From an uncultured Bacteroidaceae bacterium (GTDB taxonomy: Bacteria > Bacteroidota > Bacteroidia > Bacteroidales > Bacteroidaceae): a DNA stretch of 64,000 nt. Made by a program: the position numbers and the translations under genes. The stretch covers positions 62,001 through 126,000 of the forward strand of contig CALUJL010000027.1 in NCBI GenBank assembly GCA_944320955.1. The letters are read 5' to 3'. A model generated the notes under the pieces. The model searched no databases. It saw nothing but the letters and a program-made list of their open reading frames with translations, and was not told the DNA's origin. Below are positions 17,292 to 25,306 of this stretch, piece after piece. Position 1 is the stretch's first letter. Each line of letters begins with the position of its first letter.

Positions 17292-17379
17292 GGGCTGCAT
17301 GGAATCGGGAAAAGTGCTGCATCTTTTCGGGAAAAGCGCTGCCTGTTTTTGCGGAAAGCGCTGCCGCTTTTTGCGGCGG
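17292..17379. repeat. 22-bp unit array I (4 units)
   Basis: Units start at 17292, 17314, 17336 and 17358, with cores GGGCTGCATG, GTGCTGCATC, GCGCTGCCTG and GCGCTGCCGC, all in the CTGC orientation. The array occupies a 366-bp divergent gap (17129-17494) that also holds the two promoters. Confidence 0.92.
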
Positions 17380-17447
17380 GCGGCGGGCGTTTTGTTTTTT
17401 TGACGCTTGTTTTTCGGCCCGTGCGCAGGGGGAAAGGGGAAAAAGCG

Positions 17448-17455
17448 TATCTTTG
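17448..17455 (+). promoter_or_regulatory. -7 promoter element of the TonB-plug protein gene
   Basis: TATCTTTG matches TAnnTTTG and lies 40 bp upstream of the ATG at 17495. Confidence 0.65.
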
Positions 17456-17494
17456 CGGGGAATAATCCCCCTTGTTTTTTGATTGAAAGGCGAT

Positions 17495-20188
17495 ATGAAA
17501 ATGCTGAAGAATCTATTCCTTTCCCGTCTCCTCCCCGTCCTTTGCCTGTGCGCCTGCTGCCTGGGGGCGCGGGCCGGCGAGGGGGTGAAGGACGCCGTGA
17601 TGGCCTATTTCCGGCAAGTCATAAAGACCCCCCAGGAGAAAGTCTACCTGCATACGGACAAAACTTCCTACTCGGCCGGCGAGCGCATCTGGTTTCGCGG
17701 CTATCTGGCCAATGCGGTCACGCACCGCACGCAGGACGCTTACAGCAATTTCCTGATGGTCGAGCTGGTAAACCGGCAGGACTCCGTGGTCGTAAGCAAG
17801 AAGGTGAAGGGGCTGGAGCGCGCCTTCTGGGGCGAATTGCCGCTGGACGTGACGCTCCCGGAGGGTGACTATTACCTGCGCGCCTATACGAACTGGATGC
17901 GCAACGCCGACCCGGACTTCTTCTTCATGCGCCTCGTCCACATCGGCAATGCCATAGACCGCGGCTTCTCCACCAGCGTTTCCTATGCCGCGGCGGGGGA
18001 GAAGAAGGTGACGGCCACGCTGCGCATACGCAACATGAACGACCCTTCCTACCATCCCTTCAAGGTGCGCTACGCCGCCTACGAGGGGGAAGACTGCCTG
18101 GCCACCGGGTCTTTCGACACCGACGGCTCGGGCCGGGCCAAGATAGAGCTGCCCTATGATGCGGAAGCCCTGCGCCCGCAGTATGCCAAGCTATGGCTGG
18201 ACGACGAAGACTACGAGTACCGCACGACGCTCTACCCTACGCTCCCGTCCACGGACTACGCCGTGACTTTCTTTCCCGAGGGGGGCGACCTGCTGGCCGC
18301 GCCTAACCAGGTGGTCGCTTTCAAGGCACAGGGCGCCGACGGCTACAGCATCGCCGTCGAGGGCGTGGTGCGCAATTCGCGGGGCGAGGAAGTGGCTTCG
18401 CTCTCTACCCTCTGCGACGGCATGGGCGCCTTCAACCTCTCTGCCGCGGCCGGGGAGCAGTATTATGCCGAGACCACTTCGGCCGACGGCGTGAAGAAGC
18501 GCTTCGACCTGCCCCAAGTCAAGGCGCAGGGCGTGAAGCTCACTGCCAGCCGCATCCCCGCGGGCATAGCCTACACGCTGGTGAAGGCGGAGGAGACGCC
18601 GTGGCCCGATACGCTTTACGTCGTGGCCCACGTGCGCGGGCTGCTCCGCTACATGCAGGTCATGGGCGCCGGCCGCACGCAAGACATCATCCCCGCCGCC
18701 TATCTGCCCGACGGCATCACCCACCTCCTGCTCCTGGACAAGGGCGGGCAGACGCTCAGCGAGCGCCTTGTCTTCGTGCGGGGCGACGATCAGCCCCGCC
18801 TCGGCGCCGCCACGGCCAAGGCGGCCTACGGCCCGCGCGAGATGGTGCGCATGACGCTCTCCCTGGTGGACACGGCCGGCGCGCCGATGCCCTCGCTTCT
18901 CTCCGTAAGCGTTACCGACAAGGGGCTCGCCCCCGTGGACACGACGGCCGAAACGGCGCAGTCTGCCTTCTGGCTCACTTCGGACCTGAAAGGATTCGTA
19001 GAGCATCCCGGCCGGTACTTCCTCGCTTCCAACCGGCGGGCCCCGGTGGAGCAGAATTTGCTCATGCTCACTCACGGCTGGCGCCGCTTCAATACCGACA
19101 ATCTCATGCAGCTGCCCGACTCTTCCTTCCGCTATTTCGTGGAGCGCGGCCTCTCCTTCAGCGGCCGGGTGCGTCCCATCATCGGGAAAGCCGAGGGCAT
19201 CGGCGTCGTGGCCATGGCCCCTTCCATCAATCTCATGCTCTCCGCCACGACAGGGAAGAGCGGCACGTTCGTCATTCAGGGCCGCGACTATCCCGACAGC
19301 ACGCGCTTTACTGTCCGTTCCCGCGGGCGGGGCACGCTGCCGGCCACCATCACGATGGACCCCGAGGAGCCGCTCCCGGGACAAAACCGCAAGATTCCCT
19401 ATCCCGACCACCGCGCCGCCGACACGCTTTCGGAAGCGGCCTTGCGCGCCGCACGCGACCGTTATTTCGCCGAGGGCGGCGTGCCGATCACCAATCTCAA
19501 GCAAGTCACCGTGACGGCCGAGGAGGAAACCCTCCCGACCACTTCACCTAATTATATATACTCCTCCCTGGCCGACCGCCACTATGGCAAGAAATGGATG
19601 GAAGGCAAGGAGAGCATGACGGCTTGGGAAGCCATTTCGCAGATTCCGGGGCTCGTCCTTCCGGGCGACGGCTCGCCGGGCTTGTGCTTCCAGCGCACGC
19701 CGAACACGAGCGCGAAGCTCATCCTCAACGGAATAGTCTATGAGGACCCGATGGATTTCGAGCTGCTCAAGACGTATTCCGCTGCCGAGGTGGAGCGCGT
19801 GGACCTCATCCAGTACAACATCGCCGCCCTGCAGATGCTGGGCAGCGGCGGGGGAAACGGCGCAATCGTCGTCACCTTGAGCGAAACCGCCGTGGCCATG
19901 GGCGAAAATGCCAACCAGGTAGTCTCCTTCACCCCCCGCGGTTACAACACTTCGGTGCAGTTCTACAGCCCGGTCTACCTCACCCCCGACCAAAAGTCCA
20001 GCACCGACCCCGACCTGCGCACGACGCTCTACTGGAATCCGCAGGTCGAAGTGGACGAGAGCGGGGCAGCCGAGGTGGAATTCTTCACCGCCGACCGGCG
20101 GACGCCGCTGCAGGTGGTGGTGGAGGGCCTTACCCCCGAGGGCCGGCCGCTGCACATGCTCTACGAGATACCGGCGGCGAAAGAATAG
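17495..20188 (+). CDS. Macroglobulin-like (MG2) and TonB-dependent receptor plug domain protein
   Basis: An 897-residue secreted protein with no beta-barrel. After the signal peptide, an MG2-like domain begins with EKVYLHTDKTSYSAGERIWF and ends near residue 150. Several Ig-like domains follow. A TonB plug-like domain sits near residues 670-800 (MTAWEAISQIPGL, LILNGIVYEDPMDFELL, GAIVVTLSE). This is a recurrent Bacteroidetes architecture of unproven role; periplasmic or outer-membrane protein handling is a guess. ATG at 17495 is chosen over a TTG at 17483 because it is closer to the consensus start of the family. metY follows after 34 bp. Confidence 0.8.
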   Translation: MKMLKNLFLSRLLPVLCLCACCLGARAGEGVKDAVMAYFRQVIKTPQEKVYLHTDKTSYSAGERIWFRGYLANAVTHRTQDAYSNFLMVELVNRQDSVVVSKKVKGLERAFWGELPLDVTLPEGDYYLRAYTNWMRNADPDFFFMRLVHIGNAIDRGFSTSVSYAAAGEKKVTATLRIRNMNDPSYHPFKVRYAAYEGEDCLATGSFDTDGSGRAKIELPYDAEALRPQYAKLWLDDEDYEYRTTLYPTLPSTDYAVTFFPEGGDLLAAPNQVVAFKAQGADGYSIAVEGVVRNSRGEEVASLSTLCDGMGAFNLSAAAGEQYYAETTSADGVKKRFDLPQVKAQGVKLTASRIPAGIAYTLVKAEETPWPDTLYVVAHVRGLLRYMQVMGAGRTQDIIPAAYLPDGITHLLLLDKGGQTLSERLVFVRGDDQPRLGAATAKAAYGPREMVRMTLSLVDTAGAPMPSLLSVSVTDKGLAPVDTTAETAQSAFWLTSDLKGFVEHPGRYFLASNRRAPVEQNLLMLTHGWRRFNTDNLMQLPDSSFRYFVERGLSFSGRVRPIIGKAEGIGVVAMAPSINLMLSATTGKSGTFVIQGRDYPDSTRFTVRSRGRGTLPATITMDPEEPLPGQNRKIPYPDHRAADTLSEAALRAARDRYFAEGGVPITNLKQVTVTAEEETLPTTSPNYIYSSLADRHYGKKWMEGKESMTAWEAISQIPGLVLPGDGSPGLCFQRTPNTSAKLILNGIVYEDPMDFELLKTYSAAEVERVDLIQYNIAALQMLGSGGGNGAIVVTLSETAVAMGENANQVVSFTPRGYNTSVQFYSPVYLTPDQKSSTDPDLRTTLYWNPQVEVDESGAAEVEFFTADRRTPLQVVVEGLTPEGRPLHMLYEIPAAKE

Positions 20189-20222
20189 AAAAGACCATAC
20201 CGACGACAACAATAACCCCAAT

Positions 20223-21506
20223 ATGAAAGCAGAAAAACTCAACCTCGGCACGCTCTGCGTGCAGGGCGGATGGAACCCCGGCAATGGGGATCCGCGCGTT
20301 TTGCCTATCTATCAAAGCACGACATTCAAGTACGAAACCAGCGAGCAGATGGCCAAACTCTTCGATCTGGAAGCGGAAGGCTATTTTTATACCCGCCTCC
20401 AGAACCCGACCAACGACGCTGTGGCCAAAAAGATAGCCGATCTGGAAGGCGGCATAGGCGCCGTGCTCACCTCTTCGGGGCAGGCTGCCAACTTTTTCGC
20501 CATGCTTAATATCTGCGAGGCAGGCGATCATATCGTCAGCTCCTCCAACATTTACGGAGGGACTTTCAACCTTTTCGGCGTGACGATGAAGAAAATGGGC
20601 ATCGAGTGCACCTTTGTCGACAGCGATGCGCCGGAAGAGGAGATAGCCGCAGCGTTCCGGCCGAATACCAAGGCCCTCTTCGGCGAGAGCGTCTCCAATC
20701 CCGGCGGGCAGGTGCTGGACATCGAGAAATTCGCCCGCCTGGCGCACAGCCACGGCGTGCCCCTCATCGTGGACAACACCTTCCCCACGCCCATCAACTG
20801 CCGCCCCTTCGAGTGGGGAGCCGACATAGTTACCCACTCGACCACCAAGTATATGGACGGACACGCCACCAGCGTGGGCGGAGCGGTGGTAGACAGCGGA
20901 CGGTTTGACTGGCAGGCGCAGGCCGAAAGGTTCCCCGGTCTGACGCGCCCCGACGCATCCTACCACGGACTGGTCTACACCGAAGCCTTCGGGCAGGCTG
21001 CCTATCTGACGAAACTCACGGCGCAACTGATGCGCGACCTGGGCTCGATTCCCTCGCCCTTCAACTGTTTTCTCCTCAACCTCGGCCTCGAAACGCTCCA
21101 CCTGCGCGTGCCGCGCCACTGCGCCAATGCGCTCGAAGTGGCCCGCTGGCTGAAGGCGAACGAAAAGGTGGCATGGATCAGCTACGCCCCCTTGGAGGGC
21201 GACAAATACCACGAGCTCGCCCGGAAATACATGCCCGGCGGCACGTGCGGAGTCATAGCCTTCGGCCTGAAAGGAGGGCGCGAAGAGAGCATCCGCTTTA
21301 TGGACAGGCTGAAGTTCATCAGCATCGTCACCCACGTGGCCGACGCGCGCACCTGCGTCCTGCACCCCGCGAGCCACACCCACCGGCAGCTCTCCGACGA
21401 GCAACTGCTGGAGGCCGGCGTGCGCCCCGACCTCATCCGCCTCTCGGTCGGCATAGAAGACGTGGGCGACATACTGGCCGACCTGCAGCAAGCCCTGCAC
21501 GGCTGA
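20223..21506 (+). CDS. metY: O-acetylhomoserine sulfhydrylase (aminocarboxypropyltransferase)
   Basis: A 427-residue PLP enzyme of the Cys/Met metabolism family. It makes homocysteine (or methionine with methanethiol) from O-acetylhomoserine and sulfide in the cytosol. The PLP-binding lysine is K209 in [10 protein letters not shown]. The phosphate-binding TSSGQAA loop (near residue 85), the [10 protein letters not shown] substrate segment and the C-terminal [10 protein letters not shown] are all family hallmarks. Its length of about 427 rather than about 390 fits MetY rather than cystathionine enzymes. It lies 34 bp after the TonB-plug gene; no separate promoter is obvious. Confidence 0.94.
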   Translation: MKAEKLNLGTLCVQGGWNPGNGDPRVLPIYQSTTFKYETSEQMAKLFDLEAEGYFYTRLQNPTNDAVAKKIADLEGGIGAVLTSSGQAANFFAMLNICEAGDHIVSSSNIYGGTFNLFGVTMKKMGIECTFVDSDAPEEEIAAAFRPNTKALFGESVSNPGGQVLDIEKFARLAHSHGVPLIVDNTFPTPINCRPFEWGADIVTHSTTKYMDGHATSVGGAVVDSGRFDWQAQAERFPGLTRPDASYHGLVYTEAFGQAAYLTKLTAQLMRDLGSIPSPFNCFLLNLGLETLHLRVPRHCANALEVARWLKANEKVAWISYAPLEGDKYHELARKYMPGGTCGVIAFGLKGGREESIRFMDRLKFISIVTHVADARTCVLHPASHTHRQLSDEQLLEAGVRPDLIRLSVGIEDVGDILADLQQALHG

Positions 21507-21535
21507 GCCGCGGCCTGGCACCGGACCGGAAAAAC

Positions 21536-21542
21536 AAGGAGG
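21536..21542 (+). promoter_or_regulatory. Strong Shine-Dalgarno sequence before the YbjQ gene
   Basis: AAGGAGG lies 8 bp before the ATG at 21551. Such sites are rare in this window, and it decides the start codon of the short gene. Confidence 0.75.
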
Positions 21543-21550
21543 TAAAGATC

Positions 21551-21871
21551 ATGTTACTCACTACCACTTCCCTCGTCGAGGGCCGCGCCGTGGAGGAATA
21601 TTACGGCATCGTTTCGGGAGAGACCATCATCGGCGCCAATTTCGTGCGCGATATTTTCGCCTCGGTACGCGACTTTTTCGGCGGCCGTTCCGGCTCCTAC
21701 GAAGAAGTCTTGCGCAAGGCCAAGGACACGGCCCTGCAGGAGATGACAGCCCAGGCCGAGCAGCTGGGCGCAAACGCCGTGCTCGGCGTCGACTTGGACT
21801 TCGAGACGGTGGGCGCCAACGGCAGCATGCTGATGGTCACGTGCTGCGGGACGGCCGTCCGCCTGCGCTGA
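21551..21871 (+). CDS. YbjQ/UPF0145 family protein
   Basis: A 106-residue cytosolic protein of the YbjQ family, which forms pentamers and is annotated as heavy-metal-binding without firm proof. Family features are the N-terminal [20 protein letters not shown], the G-E-T-I-I-G-A-N segment, the [17 protein letters not shown] block and the terminal GTAVRL. The frame is open far upstream, inside metY, but the ATG at 21551 follows a strong ribosome site and matches the family start. The gene ends before a hairpin at 21888. Confidence 0.9.
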   Translation: MLLTTTSLVEGRAVEEYYGIVSGETIIGANFVRDIFASVRDFFGGRSGSYEEVLRKAKDTALQEMTAQAEQLGANAVLGVDLDFETVGANGSMLMVTCCGTAVRLR

Positions 21872-21887
21872 ATACGGCATAAAATGG

Positions 21888-21930
21888 AGCGGTCTGCACC
21901 GGGATTCCGGTGCGGACCGCTTGTCTTGTG
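21888..21930 (+). terminator. Probable terminator after the YbjQ gene
   Basis: A 15-bp stem: AGCGGTCTGCACCGG (21888-21902) pairs with CCGGTGCGGACCGCT (21907-21921), one G-U pair, loop GATT, then TGTCTTG. Confidence 0.7.
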
Positions 21931-21943
21931 CGGCAGCGGGGAG

Positions 21944-22309
21944 TCAGAAGCCGCCCATGTTCCGCCCCGCCCACCAGAGGAGGACGAGGGCGAGGTAGGC
22001 ATAGATGCCGGCCGGGCGGTGCGCCTTGTGGTAGAAAGCGGGTGCCTGTTTCCTGAACGCCTCGGCACAGAGGAGCGCAAGGAGCAGGGGAAGGGAGAGG
22101 ACGAGCAGGGCGTTCTGCCGCAGGGCACCGGGGAAGTCGCCGTGGAGCAGGCAGTGGACGGCCCGCTGCGAGCCGCAGCCCGGGCATTCCCACCCCGTCA
22201 GCGCCCGGAAGGGGCACTGCGGGAAGAATCCCGACGCGGCGGGGTCGTACAGATAGTAGACCACCCCCGCGGCCAAGGTCAGGCAGAAGAGCAGGAGTGC
22301 CTGCCGCAT
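21944..22309 (-). CDS. DUF2752 membrane protein
   Basis: A 121-residue protein with three hydrophobic segments. The hallmark CPFRALTGWECPGCGSQRAVH (a C-P-x-C-G-x-x-R-A motif after the first helix) identifies DUF2752. The role is unknown; a membrane-embedded cysteine motif suggests metal or thiol chemistry. It follows two dispanin-like genes on the minus strand with gaps of 3 and 11 bp, a frequent grouping in Bacteroidetes, so the three are probably one operon. Confidence 0.9.
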   Translation of the reverse strand: MRQALLLFCLTLAAGVVYYLYDPAASGFFPQCPFRALTGWECPGCGSQRAVHCLLHGDFPGALRQNALLVLSLPLLLALLCAEAFRKQAPAFYHKAHRPAGIYAYLALVLLWWAGRNMGGF

Positions 22310-22312
22310 GGG

Positions 22313-22573
22313 TCAGAGTTCGCCCGTGCCGGCGGCGTAAGCCACGCAGATCAGATAGACTACACCGCAGGCCAGGCCGATCCAGAAGCCTGTCTTCGTC
22401 CATTTCCCGGCTTGCCGGCTGGCGTGTTCCGCTTCGTCGTATCTCCCTTCGGCAAAGAGCGTACTGATTTTTGCGGCGTTCACGATGCCCACGATCCCGA
22501 AGGGGAGGCAGCAGAAGATGGTGACCAGGATGGACTCGGCCAGCCATGTTTTCGGACAAGAGGGTGTTTCCAT
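22313..22573 (-). CDS. CD225/dispanin-like small membrane protein 1
   Basis: An 86-residue protein with two transmembrane segments. The first has the pattern WLAESILVTIFCCLPFGIVG, followed by a cytoplasmic loop with N-A-A-K-I and A-x-x-A-S-R-Q-A-G-K-W, then a second helix: the CD225/dispanin layout. The start at 22573 (METPSCPKTWL) is the ATG nearest the domain. It is paired with a second copy upstream and with DUF2752 downstream. Bacterial members have no agreed function. Confidence 0.85.
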   Translation of the reverse strand: METPSCPKTWLAESILVTIFCCLPFGIVGIVNAAKISTLFAEGRYDEAEHASRQAGKWTKTGFWIGLACGVVYLICVAYAAGTGEL

Positions 22574-22584
22574 ATCGATGAGTT

Positions 22585-22941
22585 TTAGACGGTTTCCAGT
22601 CCCGGTGCCGGGGAGCTTTCCGCGAGGCTTCCCTCTAGCAGCAAAAGGCCGAGCACGACGGCGCAGGCGGCTATGGCGGCCACGCCCCAGAGCACCCACT
22701 TCCGGGCTTTCCGCGAGCAGGCGGCGGCCTGCGCGTATGCCCCCGTGAGGTAGAAGCTCTCCACCTTGGCCGCATAGAAGAGGGCCACGATGCCAAACGG
22801 CACGCAGAAGCACACCGAGAGCAGCACGGCTTCCGTCAGCCACGACTTGGGCCGCTCCGGGGCGGGCGCGGCCGGTGCGTCGGGGGTGTCGCCGCCCGAA
22901 CGGTTTTCTTCCGCTTCTTTGGTGGAAAGGGGTAGTTCCAT
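22585..22941 (-). CDS. CD225/dispanin-like small membrane protein 2
   Basis: A 118-residue paralogue of the following gene. A proline- and acid-rich N-terminal tail of about 30 residues precedes the helix WLTEAVLLSVCFCVPFGIVA, the loop with Y-A-A-K-V and A-A-C-S-R-K-A-R-K-W, and the second helix. First gene of the three-gene operon, with its own promoter 41 bp upstream. Confidence 0.85.
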   Translation of the reverse strand: MELPLSTKEAEENRSGGDTPDAPAAPAPERPKSWLTEAVLLSVCFCVPFGIVALFYAAKVESFYLTGAYAQAAACSRKARKWVLWGVAAIAACAVVLGLLLLEGSLAESSPAPGLETV

Positions 22942-22981
22942 GGGTCTTTTCCTTTAAGCCCGGAAAGGCAGTTTTGTGGGA

Positions 22982-22989
22982 CAAAGATA
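22982..22989 (-). promoter_or_regulatory. -7 promoter element of the dispanin/DUF2752 operon
   Basis: Minus-strand TATCTTTG, matching TAnnTTTG, 41 bp upstream of the start at 22941. Confidence 0.6.
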
Positions 22990-23080
22990 GCGGAAATCCT
23001 GGGGAAGTCGTTTCCCTGCCTGCCGCTTTTTTCTATTTCTGCCGCAATATTCCGGGAAATGCCCGCCTCCTTCCGCTCAG

Positions 23081-23229
23081 GGTGCAGCCTTTCGTGGATT
23101 GGGCCCTGCCGCTTTGGGAAAAAAGCCTTTGCGCTTTTCGGGAAAAGTGCTGCATGGTTTCGGGAAAAGTGTTGCATGTCTTTGGGAAAAGCGCAAGCAC
23201 TTTTTGCGCCTTCCCCTGCCGCTTTCTGC
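23081..23229. repeat. 22-bp unit array J (7 units, one of the longest)
   Basis: Units start at 23081, 23103, 23125, 23147, 23169, 23191 and 23213, with cores GGTGCAGCCT, GCCCTGCCGC, GCCTTTGCGC, GTGCTGCATG, GTGTTGCATG, GCGCAAGCAC and CCCCTGCCGC. It lies between two minus-strand genes and abuts the stop codon of the ATP-grasp-like gene. Confidence 0.9.
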
Positions 23230-24534
23230 TCACCGCTCCAGCACGGCGCGGAAGAGGGCTTGAGGATCTTCGGGCAGGAGGGGGTGGACGTCGCCTTCCG
23301 GCCAGGGGGCAGCGGGAGTCTTGCGCGCCTGGAGGGTGAAGAAGGGGGCGGTCTCTGCGTGGTCTTCGCCGGGGAGTGTTTCCCGGACGGCAAGGCGGCG
23401 GGCCAGGGCGTGCGCCGCAAAGCCCATCGTGCAGCGCAGGTTGACTTCCACCACGGGGCATAGCCGATAGCCTCCGGCTGCGCGCACGACCATTTGGTCC
23501 ACGCCCACGCAGCCGCAGTAGGCCGCAGGTTGCAGGCGCTCCTGCAGGGCCCGGGCCAGGGCGGCGGCCGTCTCGGGCAGGAGGGTGGGGGGAAGGCCGA
23601 AGTCCTGCTCCAGGCGGCGGAGGATGAGGCTGTCGGGTAGGAGGAGGTTACCGCGGTAGGCGCCCCGCGCGTCGGTGCGGAAGAGGGAGTAACCCGCGGG
23701 CCGCACGGCGTAGCGCAGCTCCCCGTCGGGCGCGGCCTCGTATCCGGCGCGGAAGAGGAGGGCCAGGTCGGAGGCCTTCTCCAGCCGCTCTTCGGCGATG
23801 AGGCTGCCCTGGAGGCGCAGCCCGTCGGCCATCCAGCGGGCTACGTGCGGCGCGGCGAGGGCGGAGGGGGCTTCTTTCTCCGCCGGGGGGGGCACTTCGA
23901 GCAGTCCGCGCCCGCTGCACGAGTAGGGGCGCTTGAGCATCAACCCGGAATCTGCGCCCCAGTCTTCCAGGCAGCGGGCCGCTTCTCCGGCCGAGCGCAC
24001 CTCCGCTTTCCGCGCGGGGCGCAGCAGCGGGCCGGCGGGCAGGGGCAGGGAGAGCCAGGCGCCGCGGTGGGCGATCCGCCGCCAGGCGGAAAGTTGCTCA
24101 TCGGAGGGGATGAGGCGGAGTTGCCCCGTGGCCGTGTCCGGGCCGCAGCAGAGGGAGGGGCCGGCCGCCGCGCCGGGGGGGAGCAGTTCGGGCAGCCCGG
24201 CGCGCAGGGCCCGCAGGCGGACGTCGCGGTTCCAGCCCCACGGGCGGAGCAGGCAACGGCGCAGGTCGATGTCGGCGGCCTCGCATCGTGCGGGGAGTCC
24301 CGGCGCGGAGGGCAGCAGGCGCAGGGCGCGGGTGCGTCCGCCGCGGCGTGCGGCTAGGTCGAGGGCGTCGAAGGTCAGGCAGAGCGGCGCCTCTTTCTCT
24401 TCTTCGGAGCAGAGGGCGGGCAGGAGGGCGAGGTCGTTTTCCATCGCGCGCAGCCCCTTCGGCGGGCGGAAGGGGGCGCAGTCGGAGGCCAGGGCCAGGT
24501 CGGAGGTGGAATTGAAGAGGCAGACTGTTTGCAT
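23230..24534 (-). CDS. ATP-grasp-like conserved Bacteroidetes protein
   Basis: A 434-residue protein. The opening VCLFNSTSDLALAS corresponds to the N-P-x-x-D-L-A-L-A start of a conserved Bacteroidetes family of unknown function. Later, GLMLKRPYSCSGRGL (ATP-binding lysine and glycine-rich loop) and VVEVNLRCTMG (the E-x-N metal site) resemble ATP-grasp ligases. It may join a carboxylate to an amine, but the substrate is unknown. The start at 24534 is set by the family N-terminus and a promoter 26 bp upstream; the longer open frame runs into the divergent gene. Confidence 0.7.
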   Translation of the reverse strand: MQTVCLFNSTSDLALASDCAPFRPPKGLRAMENDLALLPALCSEEEKEAPLCLTFDALDLAARRGGRTRALRLLPSAPGLPARCEAADIDLRRCLLRPWGWNRDVRLRALRAGLPELLPPGAAAGPSLCCGPDTATGQLRLIPSDEQLSAWRRIAHRGAWLSLPLPAGPLLRPARKAEVRSAGEAARCLEDWGADSGLMLKRPYSCSGRGLLEVPPPAEKEAPSALAAPHVARWMADGLRLQGSLIAEERLEKASDLALLFRAGYEAAPDGELRYAVRPAGYSLFRTDARGAYRGNLLLPDSLILRRLEQDFGLPPTLLPETAAALARALQERLQPAAYCGCVGVDQMVVRAAGGYRLCPVVEVNLRCTMGFAAHALARRLAVRETLPGEDHAETAPFFTLQARKTPAAPWPEGDVHPLLPEDPQALFRAVLER

Positions 24535-24559
24535 AGGCCGTGCAGTATCGGGCTGCGGG

Positions 24560-24567
24560 CAAAGGTA
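24560..24567 (-). promoter_or_regulatory. -7 promoter element of the ATP-grasp-like gene
   Basis: Minus-strand TACCTTTG, matching TAnnTTTG, 26 bp upstream of the start at 24534. Confidence 0.65.
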
Positions 24568-24629
24568 GTTTTTTGTTTCGTGGCGCAGAAAAATGGGAGA
24601 AAGATTTCTCTTGTTCCGATTTATATCTC

Positions 24630-24637
24630 TATCTTTG
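24630..24637 (+). promoter_or_regulatory. -7 promoter element of the cysteine-rich protein gene
   Basis: TATCTTTG, matching TAnnTTTG, 20 bp upstream of the ATG at 24657. The surrounding 60 bp are AT-rich, unlike the coding sequence. Confidence 0.65.
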
Positions 24638-24656
24638 GCACAAAAGTAGGTAGGAA

Positions 24657-25115
24657 ATGAAGAATCTTTTGCCTTTCCCGGGCCGTCTGCTTCTGCTGCT
24701 CGTCGTGGCACTGGCTTGTGCGGCGGGAGTTGCCGCCTGGCCTTTGACGGAAGAGCGCGGCGGCAGCGTGCGGAAAGAGGCGCCCCGGTGTCTCTGCCGC
24801 GAGTGTATTTGTCGCGATTGCCGCTGCGCCGGCGGCGTGTGCCGCGAGTGCGCGGAGTGTCCGGCTTCTTGCTGCGGGGAGGACGCGGTGCGCCGTCCCG
24901 CCCGGGGCGATGCGCGGTCGGCCTGTGGCCCTGAGCCGCGGCGCTACGGGCGTCGCCACAGAGGGGAACATCGCTACTGGGAACGCCGCTACCGGCATAG
25001 GGAAGTCCCGGCTTCGTGCTGCGGGGTGGATGAGGAGTATGTCCCCGCCGACGGCTGCTGTGCCCGTCCGGTCCGTTATCGCCGTGCTGTCCGCGGCTGT
25101 TGCGGCAGGCGTTGA
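24657..25115 (+). CDS. Secreted cysteine- and arginine-rich protein of unknown function
   Basis: A 152-residue protein I do not recognise. A hydrophobic signal sequence covers residues 1-27. The mature part has 18 cysteines: a dense cluster from C45 to C73 with alternating spacing (RCLCRECICRDCRC), plus four CC pairs (72-73, 121-122, 134-135, 148-149), two of them in repeated PASCCG blocks. About a fifth of the mature residues are arginine. Such a pattern could bind metals or form many disulphides; neither is shown. The ATG lies 20 bp from a good promoter and an opposite gene is divergent, which supports a real gene. Confidence 0.65.
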   Translation: MKNLLPFPGRLLLLLVVALACAAGVAAWPLTEERGGSVRKEAPRCLCRECICRDCRCAGGVCRECAECPASCCGEDAVRRPARGDARSACGPEPRRYGRRHRGEHRYWERRYRHREVPASCCGVDEEYVPADGCCARPVRYRRAVRGCCGRR

Positions 25116-25268
25116 GGCCGGCTGGAGCCTCTCTTTTTGTCCGGCCGGGGGTGCAAAACGTCCGTAGAAGGCCTCTTTCGCCGCCGGGCGGAGGCGAAAA
25201 CAGCATCCGGCGCGGCAGGAAGTGGAAATAATTGCAAACTCCGGATAGCAAAACGCAAGAAAAGCACT

Positions 25269-25276
25269 ATCTTTGC
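25269..25276 (+). promoter_or_regulatory. -7 promoter element of the AAA ATPase gene
   Basis: TATCTTTG, matching TAnnTTTG, 31 bp upstream of the ATG at 25307. Confidence 0.65.
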
Positions 25277-25306
25277 AACCGCTAAACCGTAGGGAAACAC
25301 AGCGGA

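Noticed and set aside
17483..17494. TTG start for the TonB-plug protein gene
   Set aside because: ATG at 17495 gives a better signal peptide. Likewise TTG at 53536 for the EamA gene overlaps its promoter.
22942..23229. CRISPR array, because of short regular repeats
   Set aside because: The variable part is 10 nt and drawn from a small recurring vocabulary, the constant part is about 12 nt, and no cas genes are present.
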